A stretch of DNA of 64,000 nucleotides from GCA-003244245 sp035606945 (GCA_035606945.1 DATNDR010000078.1:1-64000), one strand, 5' to 3'. Shown: positions 54,681 through 63,528, counted from the stretch's first letter. Numbers and translations: made by a program. The notes: generated by a model not told the origin, from the letters alone.

Positions 54681-54845
54681 TGCGACAACCTTGATTATGG
54701 CCCTCTCGCGCGAGGGATCGCTGCCCGCCGATCTAATAGCCCAGGTGGACGCCTTGCCGCAACCGGTGACCGGGAGGGAGCCCCGCGTCAGCGGGTCAGC
54801 AAGGTATCGCACGTTTGTTGCATTTACCTCTCTTAGGCAGCTATC

Positions 54846-54885
54846 GTCACGCGAAAGGCCGAAAACAGGTGTTTCTCAGCGTGAC
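54846..54885 (+). promoter_or_regulatory. Leader hairpin before the Ni/Co permease
   Basis: GTCACGC (54846-54852) pairs with GCGTGAC (54879-54885), enclosing a possible inner stem GAAA/TTTC. It ends 18 bp before the ATG, adjacent to the ribosome binding site GAGGGAG, so it could affect translation. It does not match a riboswitch class I can name. Confidence 0.35.
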
Positions 54886-54903
54886 ACGGCGAAGAGGGAG
54901 CTC

Positions 54904-56055
54904 ATGAACGTCCCGCGCCCGACGATCTCCGATTCCGGATTCGCTCGCTTCCGTGCCAGCCTCAACAAGGGCGATCGGACCTCCATCCGGGGCATGTACG
55001 CATTCATCGTTTTCCTTCACCTGATCGGCTTCGGAGTACTGCTTGCGTTCGTCGTCCCGCGTGGTTACAACCTCGGCGCCACGGGCATCTACGGCGTCGG
55101 CGTCGGCGTCCTGGCATACACCTTCGGTCTGCGGCATGCCTTCGACGCCGACCACATCGCGGCCGTCGACAACACCACCCGCAAGCTCATGGCCGACAAC
55201 GCCGAGACGGGCAACCCGCGCAAGCCGCTATCAGTGGGCTTCTGGTTCTCCCTGGGGCACTCCACGATCGTTTTCACGCTGACTTTCCTGCTCTCAGTGG
55301 GGGTGAAGGCCCTCGCGGGGCAGGTCGAGGACGAGTCCTCCGAGCTGCATTCGGTCACCGGTGTCATCGGCGCGTCGGTGTCCGGGGTGTTCCTGTGGAT
55401 CCTGGGTATCCTCAACCTCGTCGTCCTTATCGGGATCATCAGGGTCTTCTTCCAGATGCGCACCGGCACCTACAACGAGCAGGAACTGGAAGACCAGCTC
55501 AACAAGCGCGGGTTCATGAACCGGATTCTGGGCGGTCTGACCAAGTCGGTCCGCAAGCCCTGGCACATCTACCCGGTCGGCGTCCTGTTCGGGCTCGGTT
55601 TCGACACCGCCACCGAGGTCGGCCTGCTGGTGTTGGCCGGCGGCGCTGCGGCGTTCAGCCTGCCCTTCTACGCGATCCTGATCCTGCCGGTCCTGTTCGC
55701 TGCCGGGATGTGCCTGATGGACACCACCGACGGCGTGTTCATGAACGCCGCGTACGGCTGGGCCTTCGCCAAGCCGGTCCGCAAGGTCTTCTACAACATC
55801 ACCATCACCGCGCTGTCGGTGGCCGTCGCGTTGATCATCGGCACCATAGAGCTGATCGCGGTGCTCGACGACCAGGCGGGCATCAGCTCCGGGCCGCTCG
55901 CGTGGATCGGGTCGATTCCGCTGGACTACGCCGGCTACGGCATCGTTGCCCTGTTCGTCGTCGCATGGCTCCTCGCGTTGGCCGTCTGGCGGTTCGGGCG
56001 AATCGAAGAGAAGTGGTCGGCGCAGCTGGCGCCTAGCCCGACGAGCGCGGAATAG
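54904..56055 (+). CDS. HoxN/NixA-family nickel/cobalt permease
   Basis: The 383-residue permease has about eight membrane helices and the metal-binding signature RHAFDADHIAAVDN (H-x4-DH), FWFSLGHSTIVFTL, LFGLGFDTATEVGLL and LFAAGMCLMDTTDGVFM. It imports Ni2+ and/or Co2+. I chose ATG 54904 for GAGGGAG upstream; the frame opens at 54691 but the extra 71 residues are not protein-like. The N-terminal 30 residues are cytosolic. The window also encodes a cobalt-type nitrile hydratase, 48 kb away. Confidence 0.93.
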   Translation: MNVPRPTISDSGFARFRASLNKGDRTSIRGMYAFIVFLHLIGFGVLLAFVVPRGYNLGATGIYGVGVGVLAYTFGLRHAFDADHIAAVDNTTRKLMADNAETGNPRKPLSVGFWFSLGHSTIVFTLTFLLSVGVKALAGQVEDESSELHSVTGVIGASVSGVFLWILGILNLVVLIGIIRVFFQMRTGTYNEQELEDQLNKRGFMNRILGGLTKSVRKPWHIYPVGVLFGLGFDTATEVGLLVLAGGAAAFSLPFYAILILPVLFAAGMCLMDTTDGVFMNAAYGWAFAKPVRKVFYNITITALSVAVALIIGTIELIAVLDDQAGISSGPLAWIGSIPLDYAGYGIVALFVVAWLLALAVWRFGRIEEKWSAQLAPSPTSAE

Positions 56056-56061
56056 CGCGCG

Positions 56062-56673
56062 CTACACGCCCGGGAAGGCCTGCATTTCGGAGATCTCACG
56101 CTGTTGGGTGTCGATGATGCGCTGGGCGAGTTCGCGGGCCTCGGTGTTCTGCCCACCACTGAGCTCTGACCTGGCCATCGTGATCGCCCCCTTGTGATGG
56201 GCGATCATCATCCGCAGGTACATCTGGTCGAACTTGTCACCCGGCACCATCTTCAGTTGGCGCATCTGGTCACTGGTCATCATGCCGGGCATGGCACCGG
56301 TGGCATCATGATCCATACCTGCCATGGGACCGTTGGTGGACGGCACCGGAGCATTCCAGGCATGCAACCATGAACCCATCTGATCCATCTCGGGTTGCTG
56401 AGCGGCCTGGATACGGGCGGCGAGGTTCTTGACCTGGGGCGACCCGGCGCGCTGGATCGCCATTTTCGACATGGCGATTGCCTGGGCATGGTGCTCGATC
56501 ATGTCCTGGGCGAACGTGACATCGGCTTGATTGTGCGCCGGTCCTGCCGACGGTGCGCTCGCCGAGCTGCCGGAAGGCGCCGAAGCATCGGTGCTACAGG
56601 CGGCTAGGCCCGTGCCCAGGGTAAGGGTCACGGCCGCAGCCGCGACCAGGGAGGTGATCGGGTGGGTAGCCAT
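56062..56673 (-). CDS. DUF305 lipoprotein, Met/His-rich
   Basis: The 203-residue protein has a signal peptide with a lipobox (TGLAAC near residue 25), then a DUF305 domain with the repeated motif FAQDMIEHHAQAIAMSKMA and YLRMMIAHHKGAITMARSE. The paired His-His and many Met residues (MAGMDHDATGAMPGMM) suggest copper or other soft-metal binding outside the membrane, an inference. It begins 12 bp after the YceI gene. A four-gene copper operon lies 1.6 kb downstream on the same strand. Confidence 0.88.
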   Translation of the reverse strand: MATHPITSLVAAAAVTLTLGTGLAACSTDASAPSGSSASAPSAGPAHNQADVTFAQDMIEHHAQAIAMSKMAIQRAGSPQVKNLAARIQAAQQPEMDQMGSWLHAWNAPVPSTNGPMAGMDHDATGAMPGMMTSDQMRQLKMVPGDKFDQMYLRMMIAHHKGAITMARSELSGGQNTEARELAQRIIDTQQREISEMQAFPGV

Positions 56674-56685
56674 CGGAGGTGGACC

Positions 56686-57210
56686 TTACGGATGCGGAAC
56701 GCTGATGTTCACCTCGACCTCGGGCTTGATCTTGAGTGCCCCGAGCATCCCGGAGAACGGCTTGATCCCGTACTTACGCTGGTCGAGGACGACTTTGGCG
56801 TTCCAACGCTTACCGTCGTCGTGCGCATCAAGCGAGATCGGGTTTGTCACGCCGTGCAAGGTGAGGTCACCTTCGACGCGCGCCCGGGCGCCGTCGCGCA
56901 CCACCTTGACCGAGCGAAACTGGATCTTCGGGTACTTGCGCGGCTCGAGCGTTTTCTGGGCGTTTTTTTCGATGTCCCTGCGGTTGGAGTCGGAGATATC
57001 GTTGACCACCCGCAAAGAGGTCGGGTCGAAATCCGCGGTGACCCCGTCATCCTGGCCCACGTCCAGGGAGAGATTCGTCACCCGGAGGGTCGCATCGTGA
57101 CCGAAGGCGGACGCCATTCCCTCGACAAAGACATTGACCCGGCAGTCCACGGCGGAAGCATCGAAAGTCGGCACGCGGTGAGCGTAGCTGGGCGGCAGAC
57201 GAACAGTCAC
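56686..57210 (-). CDS. YceI-family lipid-binding-like protein
   Basis: The 174-residue YceI domain is a lipocalin-like beta barrel that binds polyisoprenoid chains. It shows GMASAFGHDATLRVTNLSL, the conserved YPKIQFRSVKVV and GDLTLHGVTNPISLDA, and a C-terminal KIKPEVEVNISV. No signal peptide is evident. GTG 57174 is a plausible alternative start. It is transcribed with the DUF305 gene. Confidence 0.9.
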   Translation of the reverse strand: MTVRLPPSYAHRVPTFDASAVDCRVNVFVEGMASAFGHDATLRVTNLSLDVGQDDGVTADFDPTSLRVVNDISDSNRRDIEKNAQKTLEPRKYPKIQFRSVKVVRDGARARVEGDLTLHGVTNPISLDAHDDGKRWNAKVVLDQRKYGIKPFSGMLGALKIKPEVEVNISVPHP

Positions 57211-57445
57211 GGCGGCCTGCGCGGTTCACTCGATGAGACTGGCCGGCTCACCGGCCGCGGGCTCGATCGCCTCGGCGAGCCGCTGCACGTCAGCCGGGCG
57301 GAATGTCGCCAGCGCGCCGAGGTGCATCGGCGTCACGTCGCGGTCCTGACACACACCGGCCGTGTCCAGTCCGGTGAGCCGCACCGGTGCAGCTTCGCAC
57401 AACTGATCGTGTACGGCGCGCAAACGTCAACAGCCGAGCTGGGGC

Positions 57446-58303
57446 ATGATCGTGCCCATGCAGGTGTTGGTCGATGCGGACAACCTCGACGTGCCACGGC
57501 TGCGGCTCCTTGTCGCGGCGCTGGAGGCAGCCGCGTCTGCTGACGTCGTGGTGGCCGGCGCGCCGGCCGCACTGGAGGCAATCGACTGGCCTGCGCACGC
57601 CCGGGTTCTGCCGGCCGCCGGCTGGCAAGGCGCCGACCTACTGCTCGCCCACGCCTACCGCGCCGAGGACCGGCCCCTGCTGTTGGCCACCGGCGACGGC
57701 GACTTCGCGCAACTCGTGCGACGCCACCCAGGCCCGGTCCTCCTGGTCGGCAGCACCTCGAACCGCTCTCGCGCCCTCGCCGCCCCCCACATCACCCCCA
57801 CCGACCCCGCCCTGGACGGCGGTGCACAGCTGCGCGCCTGGATCGCGACGCGGTCACAGCGCGCGGAAAGGAGAATTGTGTCGACGTTGTTCAGCCGCAT
57901 CATTGCTGGGGAGATTCCGGGGCGGTTCGTCTGGCGCGACGAGCGGTGCGTGGCGTTTCTCACCATCGCGCCGCTACGGCCTGGACATGCCCTGGTGGTG
58001 CCCCGGCACGAGGTCGACGAGTGGACCGATGCGGACGACGACCTGCTGGCCCATCTGCTCGCGGTGGCAAGGCAGATCGGCGCCGCGCAGAAGATCGGCT
58101 TCGGCGCGCCACGCGCCGGGCTGGTGATCGCGGGTTTCGAGGTCCCCCACCTGCACCTGCATGCGTTTCCGACGTGGGACATCAACGACTTCGACTTCGC
58201 CAATGCCGATCGTGATCCGGATCCTGCTGAGCTCGATGCCGCCGCGGATACCTTGCGCCAGGCGCTACGGCAAGCCGGGCACGGCGATCAGGTACCCAGC
58301 TGA
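57446..58303 (+). CDS. NYN (PIN-like) domain protein fused in frame to a HIT protein
   Basis: The frame encodes 285 residues. Residues 1-130 form an NYN/PIN-like nuclease domain with LVDADN at the start, ADLLLAHAY and LLATGDGDFAQLV; these acidic residues would bind metal. Residues 145-285 form a complete HIT protein with HLHLHAFP. No stop separates them. A strong ribosome binding site and GTG (57878) sit at the domain boundary, so the HIT protein can also be made alone. The N-terminal start could instead be GTG 57452 or ATG 57458. It is convergent with copA, overlapping it by 16 bp. Confidence 0.75.
   Translation: MIVPMQVLVDADNLDVPRLRLLVAALEAAASADVVVAGAPAALEAIDWPAHARVLPAAGWQGADLLLAHAYRAEDRPLLLATGDGDFAQLVRRHPGPVLLVGSTSNRSRALAAPHITPTDPALDGGAQLRAWIATRSQRAERRIVSTLFSRIIAGEIPGRFVWRDERCVAFLTIAPLRPGHALVVPRHEVDEWTDADDDLLAHLLAVARQIGAAQKIGFGAPRAGLVIAGFEVPHLHLHAFPTWDINDFDFANADRDPDPAELDAAADTLRQALRQAGHGDQVPS
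57878..58303 (+). CDS. HIT-family nucleotide hydrolase/transferase (internal start)
   Basis: This is a 141-residue HIT (histidine triad) protein, possibly translated independently of the NYN part. AAAGGAG at 57867-57873 precedes GTG 57878 by 4 bp, giving VSTLFSRIIAGEIPGRFVW, the normal N-terminus of bacterial HIT proteins. The triad HLHLH lies near residue 88 and PLRPGHALVVPRHEVDEW upstream of it. HIT enzymes hydrolyse nucleoside phosphoramidates or dinucleoside polyphosphates. Confidence 0.85.
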   Translation: MSTLFSRIIAGEIPGRFVWRDERCVAFLTIAPLRPGHALVVPRHEVDEWTDADDDLLAHLLAVARQIGAAQKIGFGAPRAGLVIAGFEVPHLHLHAFPTWDINDFDFANADRDPDPAELDAAADTLRQALRQAGHGDQVPS

Positions 58304-60585
58304 CGATCTTGGCAGGTGAGCGGGCGAAAGCTGCGTAGCCGTAGGCTGTTGGACACCACAAACAGCGAGGACATGGCCATCGCGGCGCCAGCGATCATGG
58401 GGTTGAGCAGGCCCATCGCGGCCAGCGGCAGCGCCGCGATGTTGTAGCCGAAGGCCCAGCACAAATTGCCCTTGATGGTGCGCAAGGTGCGCCGGGACAG
58501 CCGGATCGCGTCGGCGGCCGCCCGTAGGTCACCGCGAACCAGCGTGAGATCGCTGGCCTCGATGGCAGCGTCGGTGCCGGTGCCCATGGCCAGGCCCAGA
58601 TCTGCCTGGGCCAGCGCAGCGGCGTCGTTGATGCCATCGCCGACCATCGCGACAACCCGCCCGTGGCGCTGTAGCCGGCTCACCTGTTCGACCTTCTCCT
58701 CGGGCAGCACCCCGGCGATCACGGTCTCGATGCCCACCTCCGCGGCCACGCAGCGGGCGACAGCCTCGTTGTCGCCGGTGAGCAGCACCGGAGTCAGACC
58801 CAGCCCGCGCAGCATGCGCACCGCCTCGGCGCTGCTCGGCTTCACCGTGTCGGCCACCGAGAGCAGGCCGCGTACCTGGCCGTCCCAGGCGACTGCGATC
58901 ACGGTGCGGCCGTGCGCTTCACGCTGGGTCGAAACCGCGCGCAGTGTCTCGGGCAGTGACAGCGACCACTGCCCGGCCAACCACGCCGGCCGGCCCACCA
59001 GCACCGTGGTCCCGTTCACCACACCCTGCACGCCCTGGCCCTGCACGGAGCGAAAGTCAGTGACGGGGGGCACATCGCGCAGCCACTGCCGGGCCCCGGT
59101 GGTGACTGCGGCGGCGACGGGGTGCTCGGAGAAGCCTTCCACGGCGGCAGCGCGGCGCAGCACGTCATCGGCGTTCTCCCCAGCCACGGGTAGCACGTCG
59201 ACGAGTGCCATCGTGCCGGTGGTGATGGTGCCGGTCTTGTCCAGCAACACGGTGTCCACCCGCCTGGTGGACTCCAGCACTTCCGGGCCCTTGATGAGAA
59301 TGCCCAGCTGGGCACCCCGGCCGGTACCAACCAGTAGTGCGGTGGGCGTGGCCAGCCCGAGGGCGCAGGGGCAGGCGATGATCAACACGGCGACCGCGGC
59401 GGCGAATGCGGTTCCGACAGCCGCGCCGACGGCCAACCACACTGCCAGGGTGGCCACCGCAAGCAGGATCACGATCGGCACGAACACCGCCGAAACCCGG
59501 TCGGCCAGACGCTGCACCTTGGCCTTGCCGCTCTGCGCGTCCGCCACCAACCGCGCCATCTGCGCCAGGCGGGTGTCTGCACCGACGCGCGACGCGCGCA
59601 CCCGCAGGCGACCCGACGCGTTCACCGTGCCGCCGGTCACTTCCGAGCCGGGACCGACTTCGATGGGTACCGACTCGCCGGTCAGCATGCTTTCGTCAAC
59701 TGCGGAAGTGCCCTCCAGCACTTTCCCGTCCGTGGCGATCTTCTCTCCCGGCCGGACCGCGAACTCATCACCGATCTTGAGCGCGTCGATGGGAATGCGG
59801 ATTTCCTGCCCACCCTGCAGCAGCACAACATCTGAGGCGCCGAGATCCAGCAACGCACGCAGCGCCGCACCCGCGCGCCGTTTGGAACGCGCCTCGAAAT
59901 AGCGACCGGCCAGCACGAACACCGTGACACCGGCGGCAACTTCGAAGTACACCTGGCCGTGGGCCTGGCCGCCAGCGGCAACGACCTGGTCCGTGGTGAC
60001 GACCCCACCGCTGCCGATGAACCACGCATAGCAGCTCCACAGGAACGCTGTCACCACACCTATCGAGATCAGGGTGTCCATGGTGGCCGCGCCGTGGCGA
60101 AGGTTCCGCCAGGCCGCCCGATGGAAAGGCCAGGCTCCCCACACCACGATGGGAATGGTGAGCAGCAGCGACAGCGGCTCGAAGCTGTGCGGCACGCGTA
60201 GGCCCGGCACCATCTCGGCCATCGACATCCCGATCACCTGGACGCCGAGTACGGCGCTGCCCACGAGCCGTTCTCGTAACGACCGGAATTCGGCACTGCC
60301 GGTGTCGGCAGTCGCGGCTCGGTCGTAAGCCAACTGCGCGGAATAACCGGTGTGGGTCACCGCCGCCACGAGGTCATCGGGAGTTACCCCGTCCGGGTAG
60401 CTGACGCGCGCCTTCTCGGTCGCGAAATTGACGCTGGCACGCACCCCGGCTAGCCGGTTGAGCTTCTTCTCGATGCGCGCTGCGCAGGACGCACAGGTCA
60501 TACCGCCGATGGCCAATTCGACCTGGTGAGTCAGCTCCCCGGATCCGAACGGCGTACCGGCGCCGTAGTCATGGGCGGTGGACAT
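58288..60585 (-). CDS. copA: Copper-type P1B ATPase
   Basis: The 765-residue heavy-metal ATPase has one N-terminal HMA domain with GMTCASC (Cys31, Cys34) and eight membrane helices. It has the transmembrane CPC motif in CPCALGLATP, phosphorylation site DKTGTITTG, the SEHP motif (FSEHPVAAAV), and hinge GDGINDAAALAQADLG. CPC plus the CsoR/CopZ neighbours argue for Cu+ export. It is the last gene of the csoR-copZ-membrane protein-copA operon, 3 bp after its neighbour. Confidence 0.94.
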   Translation of the reverse strand: MSTAHDYGAGTPFGSGELTHQVELAIGGMTCASCAARIEKKLNRLAGVRASVNFATEKARVSYPDGVTPDDLVAAVTHTGYSAQLAYDRAATADTGSAEFRSLRERLVGSAVLGVQVIGMSMAEMVPGLRVPHSFEPLSLLLTIPIVVWGAWPFHRAAWRNLRHGAATMDTLISIGVVTAFLWSCYAWFIGSGGVVTTDQVVAAGGQAHGQVYFEVAAGVTVFVLAGRYFEARSKRRAGAALRALLDLGASDVVLLQGGQEIRIPIDALKIGDEFAVRPGEKIATDGKVLEGTSAVDESMLTGESVPIEVGPGSEVTGGTVNASGRLRVRASRVGADTRLAQMARLVADAQSGKAKVQRLADRVSAVFVPIVILLAVATLAVWLAVGAAVGTAFAAAVAVLIIACPCALGLATPTALLVGTGRGAQLGILIKGPEVLESTRRVDTVLLDKTGTITTGTMALVDVLPVAGENADDVLRRAAAVEGFSEHPVAAAVTTGARQWLRDVPPVTDFRSVQGQGVQGVVNGTTVLVGRPAWLAGQWSLSLPETLRAVSTQREAHGRTVIAVAWDGQVRGLLSVADTVKPSSAEAVRMLRGLGLTPVLLTGDNEAVARCVAAEVGIETVIAGVLPEEKVEQVSRLQRHGRVVAMVGDGINDAAALAQADLGLAMGTGTDAAIEASDLTLVRGDLRAAADAIRLSRRTLRTIKGNLCWAFGYNIAALPLAAMGLLNPMIAGAAMAMSSLFVVSNSLRLRSFRPLTCQDRQLGT

Positions 60586-60588
60586 GTC

Positions 60589-61473
60589 TCACCTTGCCAG
60601 CGCCGTGAACTCGACGGTTCGCAGCTGGCCGTGATGCTGGAATTCGAAGAACATCCGGTAATAACCAACGGTCGGCACTTCGACGTCGAAGTCGGTCGCG
60701 GTGTCCTGGCGAGGACCCTCGACGGGGCGCGCATTCAGGTAGGCCAGGTCACCTTCGCGGAGTATGACCAGACGCGCACCACCTCCGAGAATCGGATCGA
60801 GGTCCGTGACCGGGAGGTTGTCGCGCATAACATGTATCCATACTCGCGATACCGTCCCAGCGATCAGATTCCCGGTCCAGATCACCGTGTAACCGTCGAT
60901 GTCAGCGGCCGTCGACTCTTTCGATATGGGACCGGGCTCGAAGAAACCGGGCGCATCGAGATCTACTCCGAGGGTCACCGGTATCTTGGCGGTCCCGGGC
61001 AGGAACTCCGCGAAGGCGCGGTAGCTACCGGGCTCCTCGAGGTCCAGCGGCACGGTCCAGGTGCCATCGCGATCCATCACGGGGTATAGATGCTGGTAGC
61101 CGCTCATATCCCGGCGCACGACGACGAGCGTCATCTGGCGATCACCACGTCGGACGAAGTCCGTCACTGGCCGGCCATTACTCGAGAAAATGGTGAATCG
61201 GAAATTCTCGTATTCCCCGGCGATGAATCGGGTGATCCGGGGACGCAGCACGTAACCCTGGCTGGAGACGGCGAGTCCACCTGGGCCTTCGGCGTGATTT
61301 TCCTCGCCGATGCCCCGCCCGTCGTGGCCGTGCCGGGCGGGCGCGGTACGACCGACAACCGATTCGCCGAAATTAATCCCGAAGCCGAACAGCGTAACCA
61401 AGCCGGCGAGCAACGCCAGCACAGGGATCGGGGCTCGCAGCCGTTCGACTTGCAATTTGCCGGTGGGCACCAT
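60589..61473 (-). CDS. Membrane-anchored extracytoplasmic protein of the copper operon
   Basis: The 294-residue protein has one N-terminal membrane helix (VLALLAGLVTLFGFGINFG), a short His-rich linker (APARHGHDG and EENHAEG) and two or more beta-rich repeats. One repeat contains MSGYQHLYPVMDRDGTWTV and the other DLPVTDLDP-like turns and HVMRDNLPVTDLDPILGG; both end in a YR-x-F segment (SYRAFAEF, YYRMFFEF). I do not recognise a named family. Its place between copZ and copA suggests copper handling outside the membrane. Confidence 0.75.
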   Translation of the reverse strand: MVPTGKLQVERLRAPIPVLALLAGLVTLFGFGINFGESVVGRTAPARHGHDGRGIGEENHAEGPGGLAVSSQGYVLRPRITRFIAGEYENFRFTIFSSNGRPVTDFVRRGDRQMTLVVVRRDMSGYQHLYPVMDRDGTWTVPLDLEEPGSYRAFAEFLPGTAKIPVTLGVDLDAPGFFEPGPISKESTAADIDGYTVIWTGNLIAGTVSRVWIHVMRDNLPVTDLDPILGGGARLVILREGDLAYLNARPVEGPRQDTATDFDVEVPTVGYYRMFFEFQHHGQLRTVEFTALAR

Positions 61474-61503
61474 AGCTAGGCTGAGATCGCGCGCGGTGGG
61501 ACC

Positions 61504-61722
61504 TCAGTCGGCGATTTCATAGCCGGCCTCGCCGATCGCAGCGCGGACCGCGGCGCTGTCCAGCGGTCCATTGCTGGTGATCCGAACCTGCCCAGCTGCC
61601 AGATCGACCTGCACGTCGGTGACCCCCTCGATCGCACCGACCTCCTCCGTCACCGCCGAAACACAGTGCTGGCAGACCATCCCCGTGACGGTGTACTCGC
61701 TGACCGTGGCGGTGTCCCCCAT
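61504..61722 (-). CDS. copZ: Copper chaperone, HMA domain
   Basis: This is a 72-residue stand-alone heavy-metal-associated domain with the metal-binding GMVCQHCV (Cys17 and Cys20) and the ferredoxin-like fold pattern to EAGYEIAD. It delivers Cu+ to CopA or CsoR. It starts 44 bp after csoR. Confidence 0.93.
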   Translation of the reverse strand: MGDTATVSEYTVTGMVCQHCVSAVTEEVGAIEGVTDVQVDLAAGQVRITSNGPLDSAAVRAAIGEAGYEIAD

Positions 61723-61766
61723 CGATGACCTCCTCAGGTCGGTTTGCGTCTGGCTTGCCTACTGGG

Positions 61767-62045
61767 TCACGAGCGAACCAGGCGCGCGATCGCGTCAGCT
61801 GCTTCCTTGACCTTGACTCCGGCATCGGCGCCATCGGCCGCCGCGTCGACTACGCAGGTGGCCATATGTTCCTCGAGCAGAGCCAGCGCGAAGGATTGCA
61901 GGGCTTTGGTCGCGGCCGAAACTTGGGTCAGCACATCGATGCAGTACTGGTCCTGCTCCACCATGCGCTGTAACCCGCGGATCTGCCCTTCGATGCGGCG
62001 TAGCCGGTTGAGATATGCGTCCCGGTCCTTGGAGTAGCTGGCCAC
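61767..62045 (-). CDS. csoR: CsoR-type copper-sensing repressor
   Basis: The 92-residue all-helical repressor has Cu+ ligands Cys35 (DQYCIDVL), His60 and Cys64 (LEEHMATC), with the exact spacing of M. tuberculosis CsoR. The DNA-contacting LNRLRRIEGQIRGLQRM is intact. GTG 62045 is chosen because AGAGGA lies just upstream; the frame opens at 62189 but that would cover both operators. Copper binding releases the repressor and derepresses the operon. Confidence 0.93.
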   Translation of the reverse strand: MASYSKDRDAYLNRLRRIEGQIRGLQRMVEQDQYCIDVLTQVSAATKALQSFALALLEEHMATCVVDAAADGADAGVKVKEAADAIARLVRS

Positions 62046-62083
62046 CGAATCGTCCTCTCGTCGACCCCGTCGTCCTCTGAGTG

Positions 62084-62122
62084 ATACCCCTCCGAGGTAC
62101 CGAACATACCCCCAGCTGGTAT
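62084..62122. promoter_or_regulatory. csoR: Two tandem CsoR-like operators
   Basis: ATACC-N7-GGTAC (62084-62100) and ATACC-N7-GGTAT (62106-62122) are two 5-7-5 inverted repeats in the csoR upstream region. They are 22 bp apart centre to centre, about two helical turns, and 39-77 bp upstream of the start codon. The G/C-tract pseudo-palindrome form agrees with known CsoR sites. Confidence 0.75.
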
Positions 62123-62164
62123 CTTTTGGCGAGTTTGTCGCTCGCGGTTTTAGCTCGCCCACAG

Positions 62165-63256
62165 TCAGGTCGGGACCAGTACCACCCACACCGGGCCAGG
62201 TGCGAACGTCAGGGCCGAACCATCCGGCAGGGTATAACGGGTGACCGCATCGGGGGTGGGGCGCGACCAGCTTCCCGAAAAAGCCTGCCCGTCGCGCAGT
62301 ACGACCGCATCACCAGAACCGACTGTCGCCGCGAACGGCGATGGTGACCCCGCTGCGTCGCGGACCCCGGCATCGCGCACCGCTACCCGCTGCAGCACGA
62401 CGGTGGCCGCGCTGGGCCGCGGCCCAGAGGCCGAGGTGAGCGGCGCGCCGTCCATGGAGATCACCCACCTGCCCTCAGCAGGCGCCCACTGGATCCCGAC
62501 GGTGGTCGCCGGGTAGGAAACATCGGTCTGTTGGACCGGGTGGCCGCCGGGTGGCGTGGGTCCGAAGCGGAACCCGATGTCGCGTGGTGGCGCGCCGCCT
62601 TGGCGCAGCAGGTTGGCGTCGCCATAAAGATTGTGCGGCATCTGCCGTCTACGGTCCCGGCGATAGTCACCGGGCCTCGCCAGCGCAGAGACGTCGAGCA
62701 CCGGCGCGCGCGCCACCAGCGCTCCGACCGACGGTGCCGCCCCGGAGAACGCCAGCGCAGGCCGGCCGAAATTGGCCAGTAACTCCACGTCGGACTCCCG
62801 CGTGCTGCGAACTGGCCCTACCACCGGCGGAATTTGAGACTGGTACACCGCAAGCAGCCGGCTCAGCCCGCCCTCGACTGGCTCCACGTACACCACGTCC
62901 GCCTGCTCAAGCCCGCGTTGCGGTCGAGCCACCGCAGCGTTGTCAATCTTGACTCCGAGTACCGGAGCATTGAGGTCGGTGGGCAACCCGGTGAACGGCG
63001 AAACCGGCGGCGGGGGTGGCGCGTCGGGCACTGCAGCGGATAACGGGCTGGATACCGGGTCGGTCCCCACAGGAGCGGGTGCCAGCGCACGCGGCGCACC
63101 CGAACCGAGCGTGCCTGCCGATACCGGAACCGCCGCTGAGGACGGCGCCAAGGGAAGGCTGCTGGAGGGGGAGAGCACCGTAATGGGCAGCGCATACACC
63201 AATAGGATCAGGGCCATCACGCGCAGCACCCGTCCCTTTCGGCCCATCACCGCCAC
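62165..63256 (-). CDS. DUF3048 domain envelope protein
   Basis: The 363-residue protein has an N-terminal signal/anchor helix (VMALILLVYALPITVLS), a Pro/Ala/Ser-rich linker to about residue 85, then DUF3048: SPFTGLPTDLNAPVLGVKIDNA, ADVVYVEPVEGGLSRLLAVYQSQ, VVGPVRSTRESDVELL and a C-terminal half with SYPATTVGIQW. Function of the family is unknown; the architecture suggests a cell-envelope location. It is upstream of csoR on the same strand with the operators between them, so it is a separate unit. Confidence 0.88.
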   Translation of the reverse strand: MAVMGRKGRVLRVMALILLVYALPITVLSPSSSLPLAPSSAAVPVSAGTLGSGAPRALAPAPVGTDPVSSPLSAAVPDAPPPPPVSPFTGLPTDLNAPVLGVKIDNAAVARPQRGLEQADVVYVEPVEGGLSRLLAVYQSQIPPVVGPVRSTRESDVELLANFGRPALAFSGAAPSVGALVARAPVLDVSALARPGDYRRDRRRQMPHNLYGDANLLRQGGAPPRDIGFRFGPTPPGGHPVQQTDVSYPATTVGIQWAPAEGRWVISMDGAPLTSASGPRPSAATVVLQRVAVRDAGVRDAAGSPSPFAATVGSGDAVVLRDGQAFSGSWSRPTPDAVTRYTLPDGSALTFAPGPVWVVLVPT

Positions 63257-63528
63257 CGCCTCGCCTACCCTGATGCAACGTTGAGTGACACTTCATACCA
63301 GCGCTGATCGTTGCAGGTGAAATCACTCCCCGCTAATCGGTCGCGGCGAGGCGTCAGTTAGCTACTGTCCGTGCGCTATTTCGGCCAGCGCGTTCGTGAT
63401 CGCGACTAGAGTCATCACTGAGAGCGACGATCATTCCCTCTATGTGGCACTCCGCCTGGAGGATGACAAAGAGTCGCCTGCCGATTACCCTGAGGGAGAT
63501 AGCTCAACGTCACTATCGGGGGCACCTA
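63257..63528. other. Divergent spacer, no gene seen
   Basis: This is a 272-bp spacer between DUF3048 and the truncated membrane protein. It is less GC-rich than the flanks and should hold two divergent promoters, but I see no clear repeat or RNA gene. Confidence 0.5.

Noticed and set aside
54600..54903. Possible cobalamin riboswitch before the Ni/Co permease
   Set aside because: I could not find the conserved B12-box pattern; only generic stems are visible.
57226..57423. 65-codon minus-strand ORF between YceI and the NYN-HIT gene
   Set aside because: No motif, no clear ribosome binding site, and it overlaps the probable promoter of the NYN-HIT gene; at most a remnant.
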